Positions 19,298-28,539 are shown, counted from the first letter of the stretch. The stretch is DNA of 64,000 bases from Nocardiopsis sp. ATB16-24 (GCF_030271535.1 NZ_JASCXJ010000014.1:62001-126000); one strand, 5' to 3'. Numbers and translations are program-made. Notes: generated by a model not told the origin, from the letters alone.

Positions 19298-19687
19298 GTG
19301 GCTAGTTGGGTGGATGCCCTAAGTAATCCGCAAGGGGTTCGTGCTATTTACGGAGGCGTGCTGCCAGTCTTGGAGGAGGTGAAGATCCACGAGATATGCA
19401 TGAGTATGGATGGTCCAGTGGTCAAAATTAAATTTGACCTTCCAGGGTTCCCGAAAAACCCTCCGGAAAAATGGCGTCGAGATAACTTGAATACTGTCCA
19501 GTTTGAAATTTCTTTTATCGGTGTCAGTGAGGTGAGTGTGGTGCGATTTTCGGAGAATCCGATTTGTTCTCTCTCGATTCGGAAGAAGGGGGTTGTTTAT
19601 TTTGGCGGGGAGTCTGAAAGTGTAGAATTTTCAGGAGTTGCTGAGGCAGTGGCAGTGTTGCGAATTTCCGCATACTTAGACGAATAG
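19298..19687 (+). CDS. Cognate immunity protein, Imm50-like
   Basis: Starts at GTG 19298, nine bases after the toxin stop, with AGGGGAA as ribosome site; 129 residues, cytosolic. The layout (GVLPVLEEVKIHEICM, then LPGFPKNPPEKW and NTVQFEISFIGVSEV) is that of the Imm50 family. Low GC like the toxin tip. It would bind and neutralise the tip in the producing cell. The family name rests on remembered pattern only; the immunity role is strongly supported by position. Confidence 0.75.
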   Translation: MASWVDALSNPQGVRAIYGGVLPVLEEVKIHEICMSMDGPVVKIKFDLPGFPKNPPEKWRRDNLNTVQFEISFIGVSEVSVVRFSENPICSLSIRKKGVVYFGGESESVEFSGVAEAVAVLRISAYLDE

Positions 19688-19713
19688 GGTTGCGGGTGGT
19701 GGAGTGGCCTTTA

Positions 19714-20573
19714 GAGATCATCTCAAAAGCCATCAGCATGCTTGGCCAGATGCTTGTAGCAGATGAGGACGCAGGCGATCCCGAGCATGGCCAGGAAGGT
19801 GGAGGCCTTGCGCTCCCAGCGCACGTTCAACCTGCGGTAGGAGCCCAACCAGGCGATGGAGCGCTCGACCTTCTACCGGTACCGTCCCAGACGCTGGGAG
19901 GACTCGATGCCAGGACGGGCCAGACGCACCCCGATGCCACGTTCGCGCAGCCAGCGGCGCTGAGCCCGCGAATGGTAGGCCTTGTCGCCGTGGAGCTTGG
20001 CGGGACGCCGCCGCCGGGGGCCTCGCCGTGAGCGCACCGCCGGGATACCCCGAACCAGAGGCTTGAGTGCCTCGATGTCGTTGACGTTGGCTGCGGAGAC
20101 CGCACAGGTCAGCGGCAGGCCCTGGTTGTCGCACAGCAGGTGGAGCTTGGAGCCGGGGTTGCCGCGATCAGTGGGGTTTGGCCCCGTGCTCTCCCCCTCT
20201 CTTGGCGCGGATCGACTGGGAGTCGACGGTGGCGCGGGACCAGTCCAGCAGGGCGCTTCTGCCCAGCTCATCCAGGATCGTGCGGTGGATCCTGGGCCAC
20301 AGGCCCATCCGGGTCCAGGTCTGGAACCAGCGGTGGGCGGTGGCACGGGTGACGCCGAACAGGCCGTCGGCCTTCTCCCAGGAGCAGCCGGAGGCCTGGA
20401 CGAACAGCACCGTGGTCAACACGGCTCTTTGATCCACACGCGGTCGGCCGGTCCTCGGCGCGGGAGGCAGGAGCGGCTGGACGATCTCCCAGAGCCCATC
20501 GGGCAACACATCACTCACAGCACGTGATCATGCCAGGCACAGGGCCACCTCGCAGGGCTTTTGAGATGAGCTC
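19714..20573 (-). mobile_element. Degenerate IS5-family insertion sequence
   Basis: 860 bp bounded by imperfect inverted repeats: GAGATCATCTCAAAAGCC at the left and the complement of GGCTTTTGAGATGAGCTC at the right. A 3-bp target duplication TTA flanks it (19711-19713 and 20574-20576), consistent with IS5 elements. It inserted immediately after the immunity gene. Confidence 0.8.
19733..20518 (-). pseudogene. IS5-family transposase, frameshifted and with a stop
   Basis: The N-terminal part from 20518 (DGLWEIVQPLLPPAPRTGRP, then ATVDSQSIRAKRGG) is a typical IS5 transposase with the first DDE aspartate in DSQS. The frame breaks near 20185; the next segment GNPGSKLHLLCDNQGLPL continues in another frame, and an in-frame stop at about 19875 separates the tail KVERSIAWLGSYRRLNVRWE. 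The enzyme cannot be made intact, so the element can move only with help from a relative. Confidence 0.8.
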
Positions 20574-20622
20574 TTAGGGAGTTTGTTTTTCGATATTGGT
20601 AAATTTCAGAGCGGAGAAACAG

Positions 20623-21245
20623 TGAGCCCTTTTCATCCTGAAGGTGCAGGTCACAGCCCTGTACCGGTTTCTCCGAGTCTCTTCTGGACAGCAAGAAGCC
20701 CCTGGTAGGTGGGTTAACAACCACGAGAACCTGCCACACCAAGGGCTCTGCATGCTGTTCTACCGCTCCGCGCTGCCGTTGTCACGCCGCACCCTGAACC
20801 TGGCCGCCCGCACCATCCGCGCCCACCGCAAGAGGACGGGGTCCCGGTGGCGGCGCCTGGATCCGGCACAACAGGCCCTGCTGGTGCTGGTCCACCTGTA
20901 CAAGGGTGAGCCGTTCACCCACCTCGCGGCCGGGTTCGGTATCGGCACCACCACTGCCTGGCGGTACGTGCATGAGACCATTCGGTTCCTGGCCGAGCAG
21001 GCGCCCACCCTGGAACAGGGGCTGCGCCGCGCCCGTCGCAAAGGCTGGGCGTACGTGATCGTCGACGGGACCCTCCTTGCTTGCGATCAGGTGGCGACCG
21101 ACCGGCCGTTCTCCTCCGGCAAACACCAACGGCACGGCATGAACATCCAGGTGGTGTCCGCTCCCGACAGGCGACCGCTGTGGACCTCTGAGTCGCTTCC
21201 CGGTGCGGTGCACCACCCCGGGCGGCCCCAGGGCTGTTTCAAAGT
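20623..21245 (+). mobile_element. 3'-truncated copy of the IS found intact at 41484-42387
   Basis: Begins with TGAGCCCTTTTCATCCTGAAGGTGCAGG, the transposase-proximal end of that IS. Homology is lost near 21230, where unrelated sequence begins. The other inverted repeat is missing. Confidence 0.7.
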
Positions 21246-21270
21246 CGGGATCGTGACCCATCAGCGCTGA
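20752..21270 (+). pseudogene. Truncated DDE (HARBI1-like/IS5 group) transposase
   Basis: From ATG 20752 the protein follows the intact transposase at 41495: LPLSRRTLNLAARTIRAHRK, the helix-turn-helix region, and VIVDGTLLACDQVATDRPF with the first catalytic aspartate. After SLPGAVHHPGRP the match ends and the frame runs through foreign sequence to 21270. The second and third catalytic residues are missing. Confidence 0.75.
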
Positions 21271-21370
21271 TTACAGCCCTGTAGCAATCCGGTCGAAGCC
21301 CCCACCAACAAGCAACGGAGCCCGCTAGAAGATCAGGGACTCTCACATCTCTGACTTCCAAGGGACTCCG

Positions 21371-21523
21371 TTGCACCACCAGTCTGCCATGCCCGCCACC
21401 GGCCCCGTCGGCCTTCTCAGCAAGCTCGCGCACCTGGAAGATCCCCGCACGCCGCGGGGTCGCCGCCACAGCTTGGTAAGCGTCCTGCTGTGCGCCCTGT
21501 GCGCGATGCTCGCCGGAGCCCGC
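21371..21523 (+). pseudogene. ISAs1-family transposase N-terminal fragment
   Basis: The frame encodes GPVGLLSKLAHLEDPRTPRG followed by RHSLVSVLLCALCAMLAGAR, the conserved start of ISAs1-family transposases. It stops abruptly at about 21523, where methyltransferase-like sequence begins in another frame. The rest of the element is gone. Confidence 0.65.
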
Positions 21524-21879
21524 AGAAGCTGGCGGACTCTTTCAGCCGGATCATGGTCGCTTGTCGGCCGTTGTTGGCCCCGGGCGGGGTGGTGGTGGTC
21601 ACCACCCGTCCCTACCGCAAGGACGGGCAGCTGGTGGACTTCCCCGGCCAGGTGGCCGAAGCGGGACGGCGGGCGGGGTTGGTGCAGATCGACCGGTGCG
21701 CGGCTTTGTTGTGCGCGCTGCGGGAGGGGGAGGTGGTCTCGCGCACCTCGTTCTTCCAGCTCATCGAGACCAAACGGCTGCGTAAGGAAGGCCGGCCGGT
21801 GCACGTGATCCAGCACGAGGACGCCCTGGTCTTTGCCAACCCCATCCCGGTCGGGCAGGAAGGGAGCGTCGCGGCGTGA
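21517..21879 (+). pseudogene. C-terminal fragment of a site-specific DNA methyltransferase-like protein
   Basis: About 120 residues in frame with the stop at 21879: KLADSFSRIMVACRPLLAPG, then GVVVVTTRPYRKDGQLVDFP and VIQHEDALVFANP. This resembles the last part of DNA modification methyltransferases carried by actinomycete integrative elements. The N-terminal catalytic half is missing, replaced by the ISAs1 fragment. The next gene starts in the stop (GTGA), so an operon order methyltransferase - small gene - excisionase - integrase is preserved. Confidence 0.55.
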
Positions 21880-22292
21880 GTCGATACATCCACGACCCCA
21901 GAGCCGACCAAGAAGACACCGACGAAGACCACACGGAAAGGTCGGGGAAGGCATTCTTCACCGATGCGGCGGGGCCGGAGTTGCGGGCGCGGATCATCGG
22001 GGACATGCGCGCGTTGGCCGACTTCCTCCAAGCCCACCCCGAGCTGCCCATCAGCCGGTACACGAGTGTGGACGTGACCTACTTCCCGCTCACCGATGAC
22101 GAGGCTGTGGCGGTGGGGGAGGTGGCCGAGGCCGGGGCCCGATTGGGGCGGATGCCCGCCTGGGAGGGCGGCCACTACCTGGTCGAGCACGCGGTGGGGG
22201 CGGGCCGGTACCGGGTGGTGGCGGTCCCCGAGCGGGTCGCGGCTTCCTATCGGGCCTGGTTGGCCGCCACCGGCCACCGGCGTCCCGACTAA
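21876..22292 (+). CDS. Hypothetical element-borne protein upstream of the excisionase
   Basis: GTG start overlapping the preceding stop; 138 residues. Charged N terminus (DPRADQEDTDEDH), then RIIGDMRALADFLQAHPELPI, a helical region, and a beta-rich part ending RVVAVPERVAASYRAWLAA. No catalytic motif seen and no membrane segment. Proteins of this shape commonly accompany Xis/Int in Nocardiopsis and Streptomyces elements, but I cannot assign a function. Confidence 0.65.
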   Translation: MSRYIHDPRADQEDTDEDHTERSGKAFFTDAAGPELRARIIGDMRALADFLQAHPELPISRYTSVDVTYFPLTDDEAVAVGEVAEAGARLGRMPAWEGGHYLVEHAVGAGRYRVVAVPERVAASYRAWLAATGHRRPD

Positions 22293-22603
22293 CACAGGGA
22301 GCCGGGGCGGGGCGGTGTGGGGGCCTGTGTGCCCCCACACCGCCCCCACGAACCTGGCCCCGCTCCCCGTGGGGGCAACGCTGGGCGTTGGGCCGACACG
22401 GGGCTCCTGGGGCAGCGACCAGGGGAAACGGCCTATCGCCCGAAACGGGTGGGCCATTGAGTGGGGAGCGTGAATCCGGTGGCGGGTGGGGTGAATCCGC
22501 TTGCACTTCTCGGCGAGGTTGAGCGTGGATGCGTGGTGCCCCGCGTGGTGCGGGGCCGCGCACCGCATCCGTGCAGGTCACAGGTGGTGGGGAGGTGGGC
22601 AAG
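22293..22603. other. Intergenic region before the excisionase/integrase genes
   Basis: About 310 bases, no gene seen. It contains an inverted GTGGGGGCCTGTG / GCCCCCAC pair near 22315-22345 that could form a hairpin; probably the promoter region of the excision-integration genes. Confidence 0.4.
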
Positions 22604-22867
22604 GTGGGCGTGAACCCTCAGATCACGCTGGATGAGGTGGGCTCGTTGCCGGTGGCATTAGACCCAGTGACGGCCGGGCGGATGCTCGGTTTGGGCCGCA
22701 CCACCACTTACCGGCTCCTGCGCCAAGGTGCTTTTCCGGTGCCCGCGCATCGGGCGGGCAAGGCCTGGGTGGTGCCCACCGCCGGGATCCTGGCCCACCT
22801 GGGCCTCGAGCTTCCCCGCACCTACTGCTGTGGGTGCGGGTGTGGTGCGCGCAGCGATCACACATAG
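22604..22867 (+). CDS. xis: Excisionase-like helix-turn-helix protein
   Basis: GTG start at 22604 chosen because GGTGGGGAGG lies about ten bases before it; GTG 22595 and 22610 are alternatives. About 87 residues. The DPVTAGRMLGLGRTTTYRLL segment is the MerR/excisionase-type winged helix seen in actinomycete Xis proteins. The C terminus has CCGCGCGA. It sits 15 bases before the integrase, the usual xis-int order. It would bend DNA at the att arms and set integration versus excision. Confidence 0.8.
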   Translation: MGVNPQITLDEVGSLPVALDPVTAGRMLGLGRTTTYRLLRQGAFPVPAHRAGKAWVVPTAGILAHLGLELPRTYCCGCGCGARSDHT

Positions 22868-22882
22868 GAGAAGGAGTCATAG

Positions 22883-24349
22883 ATGGCTTCTCATGACGGG
22901 TCGGTGTTCAAACGCTGCGGCTGCCGCGACCAGAGCAGCGGCAAACTTCTGGGAGCGAAGTGCCCGAAGCTACGCCGAGAAGAAGGTGGCTGGAACCCTC
23001 GGCACGGCGAGTGGGGCTTCCAACTGGAATTGCCCCGCACGACCGAAGGGCGCCGCCGCCAGGCCCGGCGCGGAGGTCTGAGCTCCCAGGAAGGGGCCCA
23101 ACGGAACCTGGACCACCTCAAGGTGCTCATCGGCTTGGCCGAGGGTGAACCGGACGTGGAGGTGCAGGTCGCCGACCTGATCCAGAGCGCGCTACGGGGT
23201 CGGCACCGCCTGCCGGAGGTGGCGGAGGTCAAGCGCCGTATCGGGGTGGGGGTGCGGATGCGGGAACAGGTGCCCACCGTCGCCGCCTGGCTAAAAGAAT
23301 GGTTGGAGGGCAAACCCGACCTGGCGGAGAAGACCCGCCTGTCCTACGACGGGCACATCCGCAACCATCTGGTTCCTCATCTGGGTCGGACCCGGTTGGA
23401 CAAGCTCACCTCCTGGCAGGTGGAGCAGATGTTCGCCCAGATCGAAGAACAAAACGCCCACATCCTGGAGTGCCAGGAGTCTGAGGATGCGAAGGTGCGG
23501 GCCTCGGTGAAGGGCCGGCGGGTGATCAGCCTGTCCACCAAGCACCGCATCCGCGCCACCCTGCGCAGCGCTCTCTCCGAAGCAGTCCGAAGGCCCGACC
23601 TGCCTGTAAACGTGAACATCGCCTCCCATGTGCGGTTGCCCTCGTGCCCGCGTACCAGGCCGCTGGTATGGACGGCCGACCGGGTGCGCCAATGGCAGGT
23701 GGACGGAATCGTGCCGGGGGAAGTGATGGTGTGGACCCCGGAACAGACCATCACCTTCCTGACCCACGCCAGGAAGTACACCTGGCTGTTCCCGCTGTTC
23801 CACCTCATCGCCGTCAAAGGCCTACGCCGCGGAGAAGCAGTCGGACTCCCGTGGGCGAACACCCGGCTCACCGACGGGCAGGTGGACATCCGCACCCAGG
23901 TGGTCACCCTTGGCTGGAAAATGGCCACGACGACGCCGAAGAGTGCGGCGGGGCGGCGCACCATCACCCTGGACACCGACACCGTACGGGTGCTGCGCTC
24001 GTGGAAGAAGTTCCAAACCGAAGCCCGCCTCGAAACAGGGCAGAGCTGGAACGATACGGGGTTGGTATTTACCCAGTCAGATGGGTCTGGGTGGCACCCG
24101 GGGCAGGTGACCCGGTGGTTCAACCGGATCAGTAAGGCGGCGGGGTTGCCGCCGATCCACCTGCACGGGCTTCGCCACGGTGCTGCCTCGCTGGCTTTGG
24201 CGGCGGGGGCAGATGTGAAGGTGGTCTCCGGCGAACTCGGACACGCCACCACGCACTTCACTCAGGACACCTACCAGACCGTGTTCCCCGAAGTGGCGCG
24301 GGCGGCGGCGGAGGCCACCGCCGCGATGCTCAAACCCGCACGCGCATAG
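22883..24349 (+). CDS. int: Tyrosine site-specific recombinase (integrase)
   Basis: 488 residues, ATG 22883 with AGGAGAAGGAG before it. N-terminal arm-binding and zinc-like part (CGCRDQSSGK), then a core-binding domain around TVAAWLKEWLEGKPDLAEKT, then the catalytic domain. Catalytic residues visible: Arg in GLRRGEAV, HGLRHG (H-x-x-R), His in GHATT, and the nucleophilic Tyr in DTYQTVF. It would recombine the tRNA-Arg att sites described here. The gene lies 3.4 kb from the nearest att (att2), with the helicase gene between; normally int abuts att. A truncated homologue remains at 30046. Confidence 0.92.
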   Translation: MASHDGSVFKRCGCRDQSSGKLLGAKCPKLRREEGGWNPRHGEWGFQLELPRTTEGRRRQARRGGLSSQEGAQRNLDHLKVLIGLAEGEPDVEVQVADLIQSALRGRHRLPEVAEVKRRIGVGVRMREQVPTVAAWLKEWLEGKPDLAEKTRLSYDGHIRNHLVPHLGRTRLDKLTSWQVEQMFAQIEEQNAHILECQESEDAKVRASVKGRRVISLSTKHRIRATLRSALSEAVRRPDLPVNVNIASHVRLPSCPRTRPLVWTADRVRQWQVDGIVPGEVMVWTPEQTITFLTHARKYTWLFPLFHLIAVKGLRRGEAVGLPWANTRLTDGQVDIRTQVVTLGWKMATTTPKSAAGRRTITLDTDTVRVLRSWKKFQTEARLETGQSWNDTGLVFTQSDGSGWHPGQVTRWFNRISKAAGLPPIHLHGLRHGAASLALAAGADVKVVSGELGHATTHFTQDTYQTVFPEVARAAAEATAAMLKPARA

Positions 24350-24386
24350 CGGGACCGGGGAACATACCAGGGGCCACACGGCACCG

Positions 24387-24431
24387 ACCCCAGATCAGCC
24401 CACGGGTTCGCCCGGCTGACCTGGGGTTTTC
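24387..24431 (+). terminator. Intrinsic terminator after int
   Basis: ACCCCAGATCAGCC pairs with GGCTGACCTGGGGT (one mismatch) around an inner CGGG-TTCG-CCCG hairpin, followed by TTTT. The right half CTGACCTGGGGTTTT is repeated just left of the att1 and att2 cores, hinting that int once ended directly at att. Confidence 0.8.
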
Positions 24432-24703
24432 CCATGTTTGGAGGCGCTTGGCCACCGGATCAAAGGTCTCCTGCGGCGATGGTCGACGAAGAGAGGCAAC
24501 TTTTGAAACCCTGCCGCAGGGAGGGAAGGAGGTATGAAGTCTCCAAGGTTCAGGTTTCTCCTGGTCGATGAACCCTTTGTCCAAGATTCCGCGTCTTCGG
24601 GCCGACCAACACGCTACAGTGCTCGCCCAGGGGGTGCGGCAGCACACCCAACCTCAACAAGCACCCTAGAGTTCGCCTTTAGCCATGGGGAGGGCTGAAC
24701 TTC

Positions 24704-27424
24704 ATGACCACAGTTGGTGAACATATCCGGAATGCGGATGGGGCAATCTGCCGAAACATCGAGGAATTGATAGGTCAGCGTGCACTGCTTTCCCAAAATC
24801 TTCTTGCTCAGCTCCGGAACCTGGTTGAGGGTGTCGCGGTTCGCCTTCAGAAAGGTTCCTCCGATGCCGAGTACAACTGGGACGCAATCAGGCTCGGAGT
24901 CGCCTTCATCAAGGGTAGCAGCAAGGGTCAGTATCGATTCCTGGGCCGGTTCTACCAACTCCTCGAAGCGAGCGCCTCTCACTACACGGTTGACGGGGAT
25001 GCCTCCGAACGTCTGATGCTCAAGTATTACGAATACCTTCACCGAATCCGAACGCTTCTCCGGGACAGTTGCGGGATCGCTGTGCTGGCGAACCTTGAGT
25101 CCTTCCCGGTCGACCTCGATCCATCGTTGCGGGAATATCACCAGAAGATCGCCGCTCGCATCGAGGCACCTCGTTCGACTAGCTCAAGCGGTGAGACGCG
25201 GGCACGGTACTATATCCATAAGACGCGCCCGTTCTTCGTTGGCGAGCGTATTTACTACGAAGTTACTTTCTACCGAGCCGTCAACAAGGTCAGTAAGTTC
25301 GACCGCATTATTGCCTTCACCGACATCGACATGACTGACAAGTACTCGGCCATGCTTACCCTGCAGCGCGACTCAATTCGGGTGCTTGACCAGACGATGC
25401 CAATCACGCTCATCCGTGAGTGGGAAGTATCGATCCGTCCCTGTGAGTTCGACAACTTCGCCCGACTCCTGGGCATCACGATCAAGGTCAAGACCAGCTT
25501 CGCGGAGTACCGCTTCCTGATGCGTGGTCTCACAGCAGGATCGGGAAGTCTACTCGACCTCATCGACATGCCCACTGACCAGTATGCAGAGATCAAGGCC
25601 ACAGGGACAGCAAAGGCTACCAAGCCGCAGATCTTCCCCGTGCTGGATGAAGCGCGCCGCATCGTGAGGTCGGATGCACCTGGCCATAACGTCATCCGCT
25701 ACCTCATGCTGCGAATGCATAACCAGGTTCTCAGGTCGCAGTACAGCGTGGATGAGTGCGGATATCTGTCGAACCTGAATCTTCCCTATGGCTGTATACC
25801 GTTCGATCAGATGCCTTTCTGCACCTCACTGCCGGGCCACAACCCGCGCTACTGGGACCTCGTCGAGGCCCTTGACGCGACCGACCGGAACCACGAGTTG
25901 TTCGCTCGGAGGGTACGCAACAACATCGATCGCCATGGAATGCTCTACACCCCTGCCAAAGGTCTGAAAGGGTTCGGCGACGTCACTCAGCTGATCGCCG
26001 CCTACAACGGCAAGCTCTACTACAAGCACACAGGGCGCCAGCTGGTGCAGGACAAAGGCCATGTCTTCATTCGCGGGTACGAGGACGACACCCTCGCCAT
26101 CGTCGAAAAGCTCCAGGAGCACGCGGAATCTGGGGTCGACGGTTACACCCAAGCCGTTGAGCACTGGCTCGACGAGGTACCACGGGGCATCGACGACAAG
26201 ATCAAGGAGGACGCACTCAAACACCTGTTCAGCCAATCGAAGGTCGCCCTGGTTTACGGTGCGGCTGGTACGGGTAAGTCAACAATGGTCGATCACATTG
26301 CCAGCTACTTCGACGATGAGAAAAAGCTGTTCCTCGCTCACACCAACCCGGCTGTCGATAACCTCAAACGCAAGGTTAGTTCCCAGGAGTCGACCTTCCG
26401 CACGATCAGCAGCCAGATTCGCAGGGCCGTCTCGGAACCGGAGTACGATCTTCTAGTTATCGATGAGTGCAGCACGGTCAGCAACGCTGACCTGCTCAAG
26501 GTACTGGAGCGGACCTCCTTCAAGCTGCTCGTGCTCGTTGGCGATATTTTCCAGATCGAATCGATTCAATTCGGCAACTGGTTCAGCATCATCCGGTCGT
26601 TCATTCCGAGAACGTCGATCTTCGAACTGACGACGCCATACCGGACCACGAGCGAGTCGCTCCTGAGCTTCTGGAACAAGGTCCGGCACCTCGAGGACGA
26701 CGTTGCCGAGACCATTGCCCGTAACGGCTACTCGACCGTGCTCGACAAGTCTCTGTTCGAGACCCAGCGCCAAGACGAGATCATCCTGTGCCTGAACTAC
26801 GACGGCCTCTACGGCATCAACAACGTTAACCGCTTCCTCCAGAGCAATAACCCGAATCCGGCGGTAACCTGGCGAGACTCCACATACAAGGTCGGTGATC
26901 CGGTGTTGTTCAACGAGACCGAGCGGTTCAGGCCAGTGATTTACAACAACCTCAAAGGTTGGATTGTCGACATTAACCATGCACCTGGCGAGATTCAGTT
27001 CGACGTTGAGCTGGACCGATCACTGAGCGAGTTCGACATCGGCAGCGAAGAACTCGAATGGGTAGATGATTCAACTGTCCGATTCTCGGTCTACGACTAT
27101 GACACCAGCGACGAGGACGACGACTCCGTCAATACCTCAGTACCGTTCCAGGTGGCATACGCTGTCTCGATCCACAAGGCGCAGGGCCTCGAATACGACT
27201 CTGTCAAGGTCGTGATCACCGACGCCAACGAAGACGACATTACGCACAGCATCTTCTACACAGCTATCACCCGAGCTCGTGAGAATCTCAAGATCTTCTG
27301 GACGCCGGAGACCCAGCAGACTGTTCTTGGCCGACTCCAGAGGAGTTCGAGTCCGAAGGACGTTGCCCTTCTATCGAGCCGCCGAGGGCTCACGCCCGTC
27401 AACGGATCCCGGCGTGCTCCGTGA
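24704..27424 (+). CDS. Stand-alone superfamily 1 (RecD-like) helicase with large unknown N-terminal half
   Basis: 906 residues; ATG 24704 with GGGGAGGG ribosome site. Walker A GAAGTGKST at about 519-527, Walker B VIDECS at about 585-590, and the RecD/UvrD-type motif SIHKAQGLEYDSV near 822 with TAITRARENL beyond it. The first 500 residues match no family I recognise and contain several aromatic-rich beta segments. An acidic insert DTSDEDDDSVN precedes motif V. Codon use is less GC-biased than neighbouring genes, suggesting recent transfer. It is a single-gene transcription unit between int and att2. The location and architecture fit an element-borne anti-phage or DNA-processing protein, but that is inference. 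Confidence 0.85.
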   Translation: MTTVGEHIRNADGAICRNIEELIGQRALLSQNLLAQLRNLVEGVAVRLQKGSSDAEYNWDAIRLGVAFIKGSSKGQYRFLGRFYQLLEASASHYTVDGDASERLMLKYYEYLHRIRTLLRDSCGIAVLANLESFPVDLDPSLREYHQKIAARIEAPRSTSSSGETRARYYIHKTRPFFVGERIYYEVTFYRAVNKVSKFDRIIAFTDIDMTDKYSAMLTLQRDSIRVLDQTMPITLIREWEVSIRPCEFDNFARLLGITIKVKTSFAEYRFLMRGLTAGSGSLLDLIDMPTDQYAEIKATGTAKATKPQIFPVLDEARRIVRSDAPGHNVIRYLMLRMHNQVLRSQYSVDECGYLSNLNLPYGCIPFDQMPFCTSLPGHNPRYWDLVEALDATDRNHELFARRVRNNIDRHGMLYTPAKGLKGFGDVTQLIAAYNGKLYYKHTGRQLVQDKGHVFIRGYEDDTLAIVEKLQEHAESGVDGYTQAVEHWLDEVPRGIDDKIKEDALKHLFSQSKVALVYGAAGTGKSTMVDHIASYFDDEKKLFLAHTNPAVDNLKRKVSSQESTFRTISSQIRRAVSEPEYDLLVIDECSTVSNADLLKVLERTSFKLLVLVGDIFQIESIQFGNWFSIIRSFIPRTSIFELTTPYRTTSESLLSFWNKVRHLEDDVAETIARNGYSTVLDKSLFETQRQDEIILCLNYDGLYGINNVNRFLQSNNPNPAVTWRDSTYKVGDPVLFNETERFRPVIYNNLKGWIVDINHAPGEIQFDVELDRSLSEFDIGSEELEWVDDSTVRFSVYDYDTSDEDDDSVNTSVPFQVAYAVSIHKAQGLEYDSVKVVITDANEDDITHSIFYTAITRARENLKIFWTPETQQTVLGRLQRSSSPKDVALLSSRRGLTPVNGSRRAP

Positions 27425-27529
27425 TCGGCGGAGTGTCGGGGTGAAGTCAGACATGAGACGGAGAGGGGACGCCTAGGAAACCGAACGCCACTGGGGCGAC
27501 AGGGCGTTACCACGCCCAGAGGTCACGGC

Positions 27530-27990
27530 GCAGTGGCGCCGGAGCGGCTGTGGGGTGCTGAAGGCGCACACGGGGTTGTCCGGCCCGGTCACCAAGATCA
27601 CGAAACAGTAAAATGCTCCGCGAGGTGCTCCTCCACCTGTACTGGACCTTGCACTGCGGAGCACACACGGAGCATTTCAGGCCCCGAACCAGGCCCGGCG
27701 CCTCGTCTGTTCGACTCGCGCACCCCCTCTGACCTGGGGTTTTGTGGCGCACCCGGCAGGATTCGAACCTGCGACCGTCGGATGAGAAGTCCGGAGCTTT
27801 GCTGTCTCTTGAGGTTACTTTGTGTCGTTGCGTGCCACCCCATCCGATCAGCCGTGCCGTCTGGGGCCGGGTGGTGCCGTCTGGTGTTGTGTCAGTCCGG
27901 AACTGCGGAGCATGAATGGAGCACACACCGGCCCCTGGTGGCGTCCGATGGCAGCTCGCGAGGTTCTCGCCGGCCGCTCGATGGTGGGGG
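27530..27990 (-). other. att2: second tRNA-Arg(UCU) 3' fragment with arms
   Basis: Core at 27745-27798, nearly identical to att1 (GATGAGAAGTCCGG in plus orientation). Left arm with TGCTCC (about 27614) and GGAGCA repeats at 27655-27674; right arm GGAGCA repeats at about 27905-27925. Similarity to att1 on the right ends near 27970, earlier than between att1 and att3. No 5' half of a tRNA. Confidence 0.8.
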
Positions 27991-28101
27991 CCATAGCCAG
28001 TGCCGTCCCGACGTAGCTCTTGCGCCCGGGCCCCTGCCTTCTCGCTCCGGGCACGGCTGTGCGCGGCGAAGTGTCTCTGCGGTATCGCACAGTTGGTGAA
28101 C

Positions 28102-28539
28102 ATGGTGACCGAACCCGTGCTCCACTGCGTACGCGACTACTACTGGGGCTGCATCTTGTGCGAAGACTTCGAAGGCTACGACGGGGATTACGAGCACCTC
28201 GCCGGTGACGGCCCCTTCTTCGCCGTGGACGACCAGATCACCATTCAGGTGGTCAACAGCCGAATGGCGGACCCCCAAGACGCCGCCGTCGAGCTGAACG
28301 TGTACGTCCACACGGCTCCCGTGCCCTCGTGTGACCACGCATCCGTGATCCTCCTACGTTCGGGGATTCTTGTACTCGGCGACGCCGACCGCTTCGACGA
28401 GGTATCCCTTCGGCCCGGGCGTTGGCTGCTGCAGGCCGACCTGGATCCCCACCGGTCGGACGAGGCCCGGTGGGTGACTGTTCACCTGTCTCCTGCAGAC
28501 GCCGGTGAGATGCCTGCTTCGACTCAAGCTCCAGTGTGA
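28102..28539 (+). CDS. Hypothetical cytosolic protein right of att2
   Basis: 145 residues from ATG 28102 (GTG 28096 is an alternative). Sequence begins MVTEPVLHCVRDYYWGC and is acidic, with predicted beta strands (DDQITIQVVNSRM, DAAVELNVYVHT). No membrane segment or signal. The protein looks like a compact beta domain; function unknown. It is followed by a GTG overlapping its stop. Confidence 0.6.
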   Translation: MVTEPVLHCVRDYYWGCILCEDFEGYDGDYEHLAGDGPFFAVDDQITIQVVNSRMADPQDAAVELNVYVHTAPVPSCDHASVILLRSGILVLGDADRFDEVSLRPGRWLLQADLDPHRSDEARWVTVHLSPADAGEMPASTQAPV

